Positions 42,974 through 50,280 of a stretch of DNA of 64,000 bases are shown piece by piece. The notes beneath the pieces are model-generated. The model did not search any database and was not told the DNA's origin. It was given only the letters and a program-made list of their open reading frames with translations. Source of the stretch: Modestobacter sp. Leaf380 (lineage in GTDB: Bacteria > Actinomycetota > Actinomycetes > Mycobacteriales > Geodermatophilaceae); assembly GCF_001424485.1 (NCBI RefSeq), contig NZ_LMQC01000019.1:124001-188000 (forward strand). The letters are read 5' to 3'. The position numbers and the translations under genes were made by a program. How positions within the stretch are numbered: position 1 is the first letter of the stretch; every line of letters starts with the position of its first letter.

Positions 42974-43806
42974 TTCTGCACCGCGCCGGCGTCGACGGGC
43001 AGCTGGACGCCGGTGACGTACCGGGCGTCGTCGCTGACCAGGAAGAGGATCGCGTTGGAGATGTCGACCGGCTCGACCCACTCGATCGGCAGCGCGTTCA
43101 TCGTCTTGAAGGACTCGGCCGCCTCGTCCCGGGTGACCTCGGACTTGGGCTTGTCGGGCCGGAAGAGCCCGTAGGTCTCCTCGTTGTGGATCATGTCGGT
43201 GTTCACCGACGTCGGGTGCACCGAGTTGACCCGGATCATGTCCGGGGCGAACTCGTTGGCCATCGTCTTCACCAGCCCGACGACGCCGTGCTTGGCGGCC
43301 ACGTAGTGCGACAGGTTGGCCAGGCCCTTGATGCCGGCCGTGGACGAGGTCAGCACGATCGCGCCGCCCCGCCCGCCGGCCCTGATGTGCGGCACCGCCG
43401 CCCGGACGGTCTTGAAGACGCCGGTCAGGTTGACCGCGATCATCTCGTCCCACATGTCGTCGGTCAGCTCCTCGACCGGCGCGAACGTGGCGATGCCGGC
43501 GTTGGCCAGCACGATGTCCAGCCGGCCCAGCTGCGCGACGCCGTCGTCGACCGCGGCCTTGAGTGCCGCGGAGTCCCGGACGTCGGCGACGCTGGCCACG
43601 ATCCGCCGGTCCAGCGCCTCGACCTGCCGGACGGTCTCCGCCAGGTCCTCCTCGGTGGCCATCGGGTAGCCGACCGACCCCATCTGCGCGCACAGGTCGA
43701 CCGCGATGACGTCGGCCCCCTCCTGCGCCAACCGGATGGCGTGGCTGCGGCCCTGACCGCGTGCCGCACCGGTGATGAAGGCGACCTTGCCCTCGAGCTT
43801 GCCCAT
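42970..43806 (-). CDS. mycofactocin-coupled SDR oxidoreductase (copy 1)
   Basis: 278 aa, a close tandem paralogue of the gene at 42137-42973. NAD site FITGAARGQGRSHAIRLAQ, NAGIATFAPVEEL and catalytic SSTAGIKGLANLSHYVAAKHG. ATG 43806 is preceded by GAGAGGAA. It is the first gene of the two-SDR unit, downstream of the terminator and alternative hairpin that follow the OYE and small-ORF genes. It probably oxidises an alcohol or carveol-like hydroxyl with internally recycled NAD. The two copies may have different substrates. Confidence 0.94.
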   Translation of the reverse strand: MGKLEGKVAFITGAARGQGRSHAIRLAQEGADVIAVDLCAQMGSVGYPMATEEDLAETVRQVEALDRRIVASVADVRDSAALKAAVDDGVAQLGRLDIVLANAGIATFAPVEELTDDMWDEMIAVNLTGVFKTVRAAVPHIRAGGRGGAIVLTSSTAGIKGLANLSHYVAAKHGVVGLVKTMANEFAPDMIRVNSVHPTSVNTDMIHNEETYGLFRPDKPKSEVTRDEAAESFKTMNALPIEWVEPVDISNAILFLVSDDARYVTGVQLPVDAGAVQK

Positions 43807-43828
43807 CGGTTCGTTCCTCTCGTCGGGT

Positions 43829-43868
43829 CCCCCGCTGCGTGACTGAGCGCGGTCCGACCCAGCGGGGG
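43829..43868 (-). promoter_or_regulatory. alternative hairpin in the SDR leader
   Basis: CCCCCGCTG at 43829-43837 pairs perfectly with CAGCGGGGG at 43860-43868. The second arm overlaps the terminator stem at 43851-43875, so the two cannot form together. This gives an attenuator-like choice between OYE/small-ORF transcription and the SDR leader. Confidence 0.4.
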
Positions 43869-43875
43869 TCGGACC
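43851..43875 (-). terminator. terminator directly after the 39-codon ORF
   Basis: Perfect 10-base stem GGTCCGACCC / GGGTCGGACC with a 5-base loop begins one base after the stop of the small ORF at 43877. Confidence 0.7.
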
Positions 43876-43876
43876 G

Positions 43877-43996
43877 TCAGGGCCCCTGCGGGGCCGCGGC
43901 CACCGGCCGCCCGGTTCGCGGCTTCCACGCCGCGGGGCCGCGGAGGTACCAGGGCTTGCTGACCGGGAGCGACTCCAGCGCCGGGGTGGGGCTCAC
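43877..43996 (-). CDS. 39-aa small protein coupled to the OYE gene, unknown function
   Basis: GTG 43996 overlaps the stop of the OYE gene (GTGA), and the frame runs 39 codons to a TGA one base before a terminator stem. All but one codon end in G or C, strongly coding-like. The peptide has a Pro/Trp/Tyr/Arg-rich centre (SKPWYLRGPAAWKPRTG) and a Pro/Ala/Gly tail. There is no signal peptide, membrane segment or MftA-like GVY end. I do not recognise it. Its coupling to a mycofactocin-linked oxidoreductase suggests a small partner or regulator of it, but this is inference. Confidence 0.6.
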   Translation of the reverse strand: MSPTPALESLPVSKPWYLRGPAAWKPRTGRPVAAAPQGP

Positions 43997-45852
43997 GCGT
44001 CCACTGCCTCGCGGTCGGAGACGGCGAGCGCGGCCCGCCGTCCCTCGAGCACGGCGTCGAGCACGGTGCGGGGCGCGACGACGTCCCCGGCGAAGTGTTC
44101 GCGTCCCTCGTCGGGCAGCACCCGACCGGGCAGCCGGTGCCCGGCGTCGACGACGGCCGCGCACGGCACCTCGACGACCGCGCCGCTCCACCGGTGCTCC
44201 AGCACGGCGACCCCGGCCGCCCAGGACCTCAGCAGCACCGCGGTCTCCCGGCGGACCCCGGCCCGGGCCAGCCGGCCGTTGGCGTCGGCCAGGTCGCCGG
44301 TGGCCCCCAGCCCCGAGCCGACCAGGTCGTCGGGTGTGGCCAGGGTGACGGCGCGTCCGGTTCCGGCCAGCAGCTCGGCGACCCCGACGCCGACCGGGCC
44401 CCCGACCGGGTCGTGCACCACCACCGGGCCGTCGGGGAGCTGCCCGCCGGCGAGCACGTCGGCCGCCGGGACCGCGCCGGGGACCACGGGGACCCCGGCC
44501 AGCCCGCCGGTGGCGACGACGTCGGCGTCGTCGGTGCGGCCCTCGGTGACCGTGACCCCGAGCCGGGCGCACTCGCCGACCAGCCAGTCCGCGAAGTCCT
44601 GGAATCGTTCCCGCCGCGGGGCTGCGGCGACCACGGGTAGCAGCCCGGCGACCGCCGGGGCCACCACCTCGACGTCGTGCCCGCGCAACGCGAGCACCCG
44701 GGCGGCCTCCAGACCGGCCGGACCGGCCCCCGCGACGACCACCCGGGGACGCGTCCCGGGGTCGGCCACGTCGACGTCGGGCTCGGTGGTCTCGTGGCCG
44801 CTGCGCGGGTCGACCACGCAGCTGACCGGCGGGTTGCGGGTGTCCAGCACCTGACAGGCCTGGTTGCACAGCAGGCACGGCCGGGGACGCCGGCCGGCGC
44901 GGACGGTGGCCACGAGGGTCGCGTCGGCGATCTGCGCGCGGGTCATCTCCACCGCGGCGTACCCGTCGGCCAGCAGCTCCTCGGCCCGGTCGACGTCCAC
45001 GACCGAGCCCTGCGCCACGACCGGGGTCGGCCCGGCGGCCGAGACGAGTTCCACGTGGAACGCCGGGACCCGGTGCGCGGTGGGCCGGTACGCGGCCAGG
45101 TCCAGCGCACTGCCGCGGACCAGGGTGAGCAGGTCGACCAGCGGGGCCAGCCCGGCGACCAGCGCCAGGCACGAAGACGGCGTCAGCCCGGCCCAGGGCG
45201 CGGACTCGTCCACCGAGAGCCGCAGCGCCAGCAACCGGTCCGGGCCCTGCGCGGCACGGACCGCGGCCAGCACCTCGCGCAGCAGCAGCGACCGGTCGGC
45301 GCCGTGGGCGTCGGTGCGCCGGTTGGTCAGCCCGGAGAGGAACTGGCGCAGCAGGGAGCGCGGCCCGGCATCGACCTCGACGCCGTCCAGCCCGGCGGCC
45401 ACGGCGGTGGCCGCCGCCCCGGCGAACCCGGCGACCAACGCACCGAGCGCCTCGTCGTCCAGGGGCTGCGGGACCTCGCGGGTGACCACGTCGGGCACCC
45501 GGGACGGGCCCCACAGGGCCGCCCGGGTCCAGGCCGAGGAGCCCTGGCCGCCGGTGTGGGTCAGCCCGGCCAGCACCACGGTGCCGTGCGGGCGGCAGGC
45601 GTCACCGACCGCGGCCCACCCCGGCGCACAGGCGGCGGCGAGCGGGGCGCGCTCGGAGGGCTGGTCGGAGGGGTGCACCGACGCCGCCTCCACGACGACG
45701 ACCCCCGCGCCGCCCACGGCCCGTCGCGCGTAGTACGCGACGTGCCGCGGCGAGAGAGCCCGGCCGGAGCCGAGGTTCGTCTCGTGCGGGCCGAACAGCA
45801 CCCGGGAGGGCGCCGTCCGACCCGCGAGCGGGAGGGGGTCGGTCAGGCGCAC
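43993..45852 (-). CDS. mycofactocin-system FadH/OYE-type oxidoreductase (2)
   Basis: 619 aa. Residues 1-330 form the OYE barrel (LPLAGRTAPSRVLFGPHETN, VVLAGLTHTGGQGSSAWTR, LTNRRTDAHGADRSLLLREVL). The cluster motif CLLCNQACQVLDTRNPPVSC binds [4Fe-4S]. The FAD/NAD domain begins with VVVAGAGPAGLEAARVLALRG. It is a distant paralogue of the gene at 37392-39320. It directly follows mftC (3-base gap) and is coupled to a 39-codon ORF. In many mycofactocin loci mftD follows mftC; here this gene occupies that place. A perfect GTTCCACGTGGAAC palindrome lies inside it. Confidence 0.9.
   Translation of the reverse strand: MRLTDPLPLAGRTAPSRVLFGPHETNLGSGRALSPRHVAYYARRAVGGAGVVVVEAASVHPSDQPSERAPLAAACAPGWAAVGDACRPHGTVVLAGLTHTGGQGSSAWTRAALWGPSRVPDVVTREVPQPLDDEALGALVAGFAGAAATAVAAGLDGVEVDAGPRSLLRQFLSGLTNRRTDAHGADRSLLLREVLAAVRAAQGPDRLLALRLSVDESAPWAGLTPSSCLALVAGLAPLVDLLTLVRGSALDLAAYRPTAHRVPAFHVELVSAAGPTPVVAQGSVVDVDRAEELLADGYAAVEMTRAQIADATLVATVRAGRRPRPCLLCNQACQVLDTRNPPVSCVVDPRSGHETTEPDVDVADPGTRPRVVVAGAGPAGLEAARVLALRGHDVEVVAPAVAGLLPVVAAAPRRERFQDFADWLVGECARLGVTVTEGRTDDADVVATGGLAGVPVVPGAVPAADVLAGGQLPDGPVVVHDPVGGPVGVGVAELLAGTGRAVTLATPDDLVGSGLGATGDLADANGRLARAGVRRETAVLLRSWAAGVAVLEHRWSGAVVEVPCAAVVDAGHRLPGRVLPDEGREHFAGDVVAPRTVLDAVLEGRRAALAVSDREAVDA
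45048..45061. other. parS-like palindrome (inside OYE gene)
   Basis: GTTCCACGTGGAAC is fully palindromic and close to the parS core GTTTCACGTGAAAC bound by ParB. An identical copy lies at 60303-60316; 13-of-14 matches (GTTCCACGTGCAAC) are at 5615-5628 and 36933-36946. Confidence 0.6.
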
Positions 45853-45855
45853 GCG

Positions 45856-47088
45856 CTACCGGACGTCCAGGCCGGCCAGCGGCGACTCGTCGCAGATCTT
45901 CGCCGGCGGGATGGAGGGCATCCCCAGCAGCGTGGGCTGGCCGCGGACGGGGCCCTTGTGCGAGTGGTCGATGTGCGACTTGGGCGTGACCAGCTCCAGG
46001 TCCCGGGCGGCGAGGGCGTTCTCGCCGTAGCCCTGCACGCACTCGGGGTCGGGCCCGTCCAGCGGCAGGCCGGTGAAGAACTTGGCGGCCATGCAACCGC
46101 CCCGGCAGGAGTCGAAGTGCTGGCACTTGGTGCAGGCGCCACCGGTCTGCGGGTTGCGCAGGTCGGCGAAGAGCTCGCTCTGCTGCCACACGGTCTGGAA
46201 GCCACCGGGGCTGCGCACGTTGCCGGCCAGGAAGTTCTCGTGGATGGCGAACGGGCAGGCGTAGACGTCCCCGACCGGGTCGATGAGACAGACCACGCGA
46301 CCGGCGCCGCACAGGTTCAGCCCGGGCAGGGCCTCCCCGAACGCGGACAGGTGGAAGAAGGAGTCCCCGGTCAGCACGTTGTCGCCGTTGGCCAGCAGCC
46401 AGTGGTACAGGTCCTTCTGCTGGGCCATCGTGGGGTGCAGCTCGTCCCAGACGTCGGCCCCGCGACCGGAGGGCCGCAGCCGGGTCAGTCGCAGCTGGGC
46501 GCCGTAGGAGTCGGTGAGGGCCCGGAACTCGTCGAGCTGCCCGGCGTTCTCCCGGGTCACCACGACCGAGACCTTGAAGTCCTTCATCCCGGCCTCGGCC
46601 AGGTTCTCCAGGGCCGTGATCGCGGTGTCGAAGGAGCCGGTGCCGCGGACCCGGTCGTTGACCGCGGCAGTCGCGCCGTCCAGGGAGATCTGCACGTCGA
46701 CGTAGTCGGTGCGGGCCAGCTGGGCGGCCCGCTCCTTGTTCAGCTTCACGCCGTTGGTGGAGAACTTGACCCCGACGTCGTGGCCGATGGCGTAGTCGAG
46801 CAGGTGCCAGAAGTCCGGGCGGACGGTGGGCTCGCCGCCGCCGACGTTGACGTAGAAGACCTGCATGCGCTGCAGCTCGTCGATCACGCCCTCGGCCTCG
46901 GCCGTGGACAGCTCGCGCGGGTCGCGGCGGCCCGAGGAGGACAGGCAGTGCGCGCACGCCAGGTTGCAGGCGTAGGTGAGCTCCCAGGTCAGGCAGATGG
47001 GGGCGTCCAGGCCGTACTCGAACTGGTCGATCAGCTTGCCGCCGGTGGGCCGTTGGACCGGGGCGCGCGTGGGGAGGACGGCAGTCAC
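45856..47088 (-). CDS. mftC: mycofactocin radical SAM maturase MftC
   Basis: 410 aa. The radical SAM CX3CX2C is CNLACAHC (about residue 41) in LTWELTYACNLACAHCLSSSG. The SPASM domain has GAGRVVCLIDPVGDVYACPF and CTKCQHFDSCRGGCMAAKFF. MftC performs oxidative decarboxylation of the C-terminal Tyr of MftA and then crosslinks it to Val. GTG 47088 overlaps the mftB stop (GTGA). The C-terminal tail with HIDHSHKGP is long but family-like. It is the last core gene before the OYE-type oxidoreductase. Confidence 0.97.
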   Translation of the reverse strand: MTAVLPTRAPVQRPTGGKLIDQFEYGLDAPICLTWELTYACNLACAHCLSSSGRRDPRELSTAEAEGVIDELQRMQVFYVNVGGGEPTVRPDFWHLLDYAIGHDVGVKFSTNGVKLNKERAAQLARTDYVDVQISLDGATAAVNDRVRGTGSFDTAITALENLAEAGMKDFKVSVVVTRENAGQLDEFRALTDSYGAQLRLTRLRPSGRGADVWDELHPTMAQQKDLYHWLLANGDNVLTGDSFFHLSAFGEALPGLNLCGAGRVVCLIDPVGDVYACPFAIHENFLAGNVRSPGGFQTVWQQSELFADLRNPQTGGACTKCQHFDSCRGGCMAAKFFTGLPLDGPDPECVQGYGENALAARDLELVTPKSHIDHSHKGPVRGQPTLLGMPSIPPAKICDESPLAGLDVR

Positions 47089-47516
47089 AGCGAGCGACCT
47101 TCTTCCGGTTGCTGGTCGGCCTCGGTGCAGGGGCCCACCACGAGCTCGCTCGTGGTGGGGGACACCGAGGTCCTGATCTCGATCATCTGGGAGCGCGAGA
47201 GCGTCGCGAGTGCGGTCACGTAGGCCGGGTGCTGGGCCTCCGGGACGTCGCAGGCGCGCAGCGTGCTGGGGACGTCGGGGTGCTCCTCGAGGGCCTTCAC
47301 GACCGCGACCAGGGGCATCGACTTCAGGAACGACAGCTTGCGGTTGCCGAAGTGGTAGACCAGCGCGCCGAAGGGCTCGGGGCGCAGCGCCACCGACCGG
47401 GACTTCCGCCAGGGCAGCGCGGGGTCGAAGGGGCGTTCGTCAGCGGGGACCGTGACCTCGCCCGCGGCCGGCGTGGCGCCGGCCGCGGGGTCGGTGACGA
47501 GTGCGGTGTCTGCCAA
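47085..47516 (-). CDS. mftB: mycofactocin peptide chaperone MftB
   Basis: 143 aa. PWRKSRSVALRPEPFGALVYHFGNRKLSFLKS is the RRE (PqqD-like) fold that presents MftA to MftC. LATLSRSQMIEIR closes the domain. A 35-residue Ala/Pro-rich N-terminal extension precedes the RRE. No ATG or GTG is available near the mftA stop, so the TTG at 47516, 5 bases after that stop, is the best start. Translation is probably coupled to mftA; no ribosome-binding site is visible. Confidence 0.92.
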   Translation of the reverse strand: MADTALVTDPAAGATPAAGEVTVPADERPFDPALPWRKSRSVALRPEPFGALVYHFGNRKLSFLKSMPLVAVVKALEEHPDVPSTLRACDVPEAQHPAYVTALATLSRSQMIEIRTSVSPTTSELVVGPCTEADQQPEEGRSL

Positions 47517-47520
47517 CGGC

Positions 47521-47640
47521 TCAGTACACGCCGCACATGCCGTCGATGGAGACCTCCTCCACCAGGGAGTCCTCGACGAGGACCTCCTCGGTGGCTGCAG
47601 CCTGGGCGGTGGTCTCGGCGGCCTGCGTCTGCTCCGGCAC
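47521..47640 (-). CDS. mftA: mycofactocin precursor peptide MftA
   Basis: 39 aa: GTG 47640 with an AGGAGG site 6 bases upstream. The peptide starts PEQTQAAETTAQAAATEE and ends in EEVSIDGMCGVY, the MftA C-terminal core in which Val and Tyr become the redox cofactor. It is the first gene of mftABC, divergent from mftR. Precise start could only be varied slightly because the site is strong. Confidence 0.97.
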   Translation of the reverse strand: MPEQTQAAETTAQAAATEEVLVEDSLVEEVSIDGMCGVY

Positions 47641-47683
47641 GGGTGCCTCCTGGTGAGCTGGGTCACTGACTCCCCGGACGCTA

Positions 47684-47698
47684 TGGCACCGAGTGTCA
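47684..47698. promoter_or_regulatory. candidate MftR operator in the mftA-mftR gap
   Basis: Imperfect palindrome TGGCAC-CGA-GTGTCA (one mismatch) in the 127-base divergent region, 44 bases before mftA and 70 before mftR. Size and placement suit a TetR-family operator; the factor is inferred from position. Confidence 0.4.
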
Positions 47699-47767
47699 CC
47701 GGGCAAGAGGGGGGCGCCACGGTCGGCGGGTGTCGGCGGCGCCGGTGCCCGGGAGCATGATCTGCGC

Positions 47768-48361
47768 GTGACCGAAGCAGCCGGGGACGCACGCGAGGCC
47801 ACCCGGGCCCGGATCGAGGCCGCCGCACTGGAGCTCTTCACCGGCCGCGACTTCGAGACGGTGACCGCCGACGAGGTCGCCGACGCCGCCGGGATCAGCC
47901 GCCGGACGTTCTTCCGGCACTTCGCCACCAAGGCCGACGCGGTGTGGGGTGACTTCCACGCCCACGTCGTCCGGCTGGAGGAGCTGCTGGCCGGCACCGA
48001 CGACGCTCAGCCGGTGCTCGCCTCGATCTGCGCGGCCTACGTCGAGGTCAACGACTACGCCGCCGAGGACCTGCCACTGCTGCGCCAGCGGATGCGGCTG
48101 ATCCTCACCGAGCCCGCCCTGCAGGCGCACTCGCAGGTCCGGTACGCCGACGTCGACCGGGTGGTCGCCGAGCACGTGGCCCGGCGGACCGGGGACGACC
48201 CGCACTCGCTGGTCCCGCGCCTGGTCGCCACGGCCACCCGGGCCGCGGCGACGACGGCGTTCGAGACGTGGCTCATCGGCGAGGGGTCCCTGGCCGAGGA
48301 CCTGCACACGGCCTTCGACCAGCTGGCCGGGGGCTTCCCGGGACTGCGCCGACCGGACTGA
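47768..48361 (+). CDS. mftR: mycofactocin-system TetR regulator MftR
   Basis: 197 aa. The HTH is TVTADEVADAAGISRRTFFRHFATKADAVWGDF (about residues 36-68). The C-terminal domain is the MftR-type ligand domain (LLRQRMRLILTEPALQAHSQ, TAFETWLIGEG). MftR represses mft genes and responds to long-chain acyl-CoA in mycobacteria. GTG 47768 is chosen; the frame is open further upstream but without family similarity. The position divergent to mftA is the standard arrangement. It converges with a second TetR gene 10 bases beyond its stop. Confidence 0.92.
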   Translation: MTEAAGDAREATRARIEAAALELFTGRDFETVTADEVADAAGISRRTFFRHFATKADAVWGDFHAHVVRLEELLAGTDDAQPVLASICAAYVEVNDYAAEDLPLLRQRMRLILTEPALQAHSQVRYADVDRVVAEHVARRTGDDPHSLVPRLVATATRAAATTAFETWLIGEGSLAEDLHTAFDQLAGGFPGLRRPD

Positions 48362-48370
48362 CCGGACGGG

Positions 48371-48988
48371 TCAGGCGGGGACGGGCGAGGTCATCGACAG
48401 GACCTGGCTCAGGTAGCCGGGCAGCATCCGGCCGACCTGCTCCAGGGACTCCGCCAGCGGGGTGCCGGCGATGACGCGCTGCCGGTGCTCGTGGGCGTGC
48501 ACCCGGGTGGTGGCCAGCAGCAGGGCCGCGGTCAGCCGGGGGTGCGAGCTGACCCCGGCGGTGGCCAGGTGCCCGGCCAGGGACTCCTCGGCGCGGGTGT
48601 GCACGGCCCGCTCGTAGCGGTTGAGCGCCGGCACCGACTCCACCTGCGCGGCCATGTCCAGGTAGGCGGGGTCGGCCAGGCCGCCCAGGTAGCCCACGGA
48701 CGCCTCGGTCAGCTGGCGGACCAGCGCCTCGGCCCAGTCCTCACCGGGCGCGGGGCAGGGCGCGGAACCGATCATCACCGCCCACGGCACGCGGTCGGCG
48801 AAGAAGAGCTCCTCCTTGCTGGACACGTGGTTGAACACGGTCTGCACGGCGACGTCGGCGGCGCGGGCGACGTCCTCGATCGTGGTGTGCTCGAAGCCGC
48901 GGTCCCGGAAGAGCTCCTGGGCCACGGTCACCACGGTGGAACGGGTGCGGGCGCGTTTGCGCTCGCGCCGACCCGGCTCGTCCGTCAC
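48371..48988 (-). CDS. TetR-family regulator
   Basis: 205 aa from GTG 48988 (GGGGGAG about 8 bases upstream). HTH: TTIEDVARAADVAVQTVFNHVSSKEELFF. The C-terminal ligand domain is divergent (AALLLATTRVHAHEHRQRVIAG). Converges with mftR. It follows the cysteine desulfurase-like gene on the same strand with an 82-base gap, so a role in controlling the desulfurase/monooxygenase/SpoIIE genes is possible but unproven. An earlier start would add an unrelated basic stretch. Confidence 0.9.
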   Translation of the reverse strand: MTDEPGRRERKRARTRSTVVTVAQELFRDRGFEHTTIEDVARAADVAVQTVFNHVSSKEELFFADRVPWAVMIGSAPCPAPGEDWAEALVRQLTEASVGYLGGLADPAYLDMAAQVESVPALNRYERAVHTRAEESLAGHLATAGVSSHPRLTAALLLATTRVHAHEHRQRVIAGTPLAESLEQVGRMLPGYLSQVLSMTSPVPA

Positions 48989-49058
48989 ACCAGGCTCCCC
49001 CCGCGGAGAGTCCGCCCCGGACCACTCGCCGGGACCTGCCCGCACGACTTTAGACCCT

Positions 49059-50270
49059 TCAGTGCCGCTCCACACCGGTGAAGTCCCGCAGCCCCGCCAG
49101 CAGGCGGTCCACGTCGTCGGCGTCGGTGTAGGGCGCCAGGCCGACCCGCAGGCCGCCCGCATCACCCAGCCCCAGCCAGCGGGAGGCCTCCAGGGCGTAG
49201 AACGACCCGGCCGGGGCGTTGACCCCCCGCTCGGCCAGCGCCCGGTACGCGTCGCCGGCGTCCCGGTCGGCGAAGGTCAGCAGCAGGGTCGGCGTCCGGT
49301 GCGCGGCCCGCGACCACACCGTCACGCCGGGCAGCTCGGCCAGGCCCTCCTCCAGCCGCACCCGCAGGGCGTCCTCGTGCTCCTCGAGGGCGGCCATGGC
49401 GGCCAGCAGCCGGGTCCGGCGGGGCCCCTCCGGACCGGCGATGCCGGCCAGGAAGTCCACGGCCGCCGTGGTGCCGGCCAGCAGCTCGTAGGGCAGGGTG
49501 CCCACCTCGAACCGCTCGGGGACGGCGTCGGTGGAGGGCAGCAGCTTGTCCGGGTGCAGCGTGCCCAGGAACGCGGGGTCGGCGACCAGCACCCCGCAGT
49601 GCGGGCCGAGGAACTTGTACGGCGAGCAGACGAAGGTGTCGCAGCCCAGCTCGGTCAGGTCGACCGGCGCGTGCGCGGTCAGGTGCACCCCGTCGACGTG
49701 CAGCAGCGCACCGGCGGCGTGCACGACCTCGGCGATCGCGGCCAGCGGCGGGCGGGTGCCGATCAGGTTGGACGCGCCGGTGACGGCGACCAGCCGGGTG
49801 GCCGGGCCGACCTGTGCGGCGACGTCGGCGGCGGTGAGCTCACCGGTGGCCGGGTCGAAGCCGACCCAGCGCACGGTGGCGCCGGCCCGCTCGGCGGCCT
49901 GCACCCAGGGCCGGACGTTGGCGTCGTGGTCCAGCCGGGTGACCACGACCTCGTCGCCGGGACCCCAGCCCGCGGACAGGGTGCGGGCCAGGTCGTACGT
50001 CAGCGCGGTGGCGCTGCGGCCGAACACCACCCCGCCGGGGACGCCGCCCACCAGGTCGGCGACCGCCTGCCGGGCGGCCAGCACCACGGCGTCGGCGGTG
50101 CGCTCGGCGGCCGTCACCGAACCGCGGTTGGCGATCGGGGACACCAGCGTCGCGTGCACCGCGTCGGCCACCGGCAGCGGCACCTGGGAGCCGCCCGGGC
50201 CGTCGAAGTGCGCGGTGCCCGACCGCAGCGAGGGGAACGCGGCCCGCACCGCGGCGACGTCGTAGGTCAT
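49059..50270 (-). CDS. class V aminotransferase, cysteine desulfurase-like
   Basis: 403 aa PLP enzyme. HFDGPGGSQVPLPVADAV and ANRGSVTAAERTADAVV are the N-terminal signature of the cysteine desulfurase-like (SufS-related) group. VVVTRLDHDANVRPWV, LLHVDGVHLTAHAPVDL and the PLP lysine in FVCSPYKFLGPHCGVL follow. The reaction could be cysteine desulfuration or selenocysteine lyase-like; the active Cys loop is not obvious. ATG 50270 begins 11 bases downstream of the monooxygenase gene stop, so the two are probably co-transcribed. Confidence 0.92.
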   Translation of the reverse strand: MTYDVAAVRAAFPSLRSGTAHFDGPGGSQVPLPVADAVHATLVSPIANRGSVTAAERTADAVVLAARQAVADLVGGVPGGVVFGRSATALTYDLARTLSAGWGPGDEVVVTRLDHDANVRPWVQAAERAGATVRWVGFDPATGELTAADVAAQVGPATRLVAVTGASNLIGTRPPLAAIAEVVHAAGALLHVDGVHLTAHAPVDLTELGCDTFVCSPYKFLGPHCGVLVADPAFLGTLHPDKLLPSTDAVPERFEVGTLPYELLAGTTAAVDFLAGIAGPEGPRRTRLLAAMAALEEHEDALRVRLEEGLAELPGVTVWSRAAHRTPTLLLTFADRDAGDAYRALAERGVNAPAGSFYALEASRWLGLGDAGGLRVGLAPYTDADDVDRLLAGLRDFTGVERH

Positions 50271-50280
50271 GGGCCCAGTC

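Noticed and set aside
37392-45852. One of the OYE-type flavoproteins as MftD
   Set aside because: Both have a cysteine-cluster and FAD/NAD domain of the FadH type; MftD is an alpha-hydroxyacid-oxidase-like FMN protein of about 390 aa.
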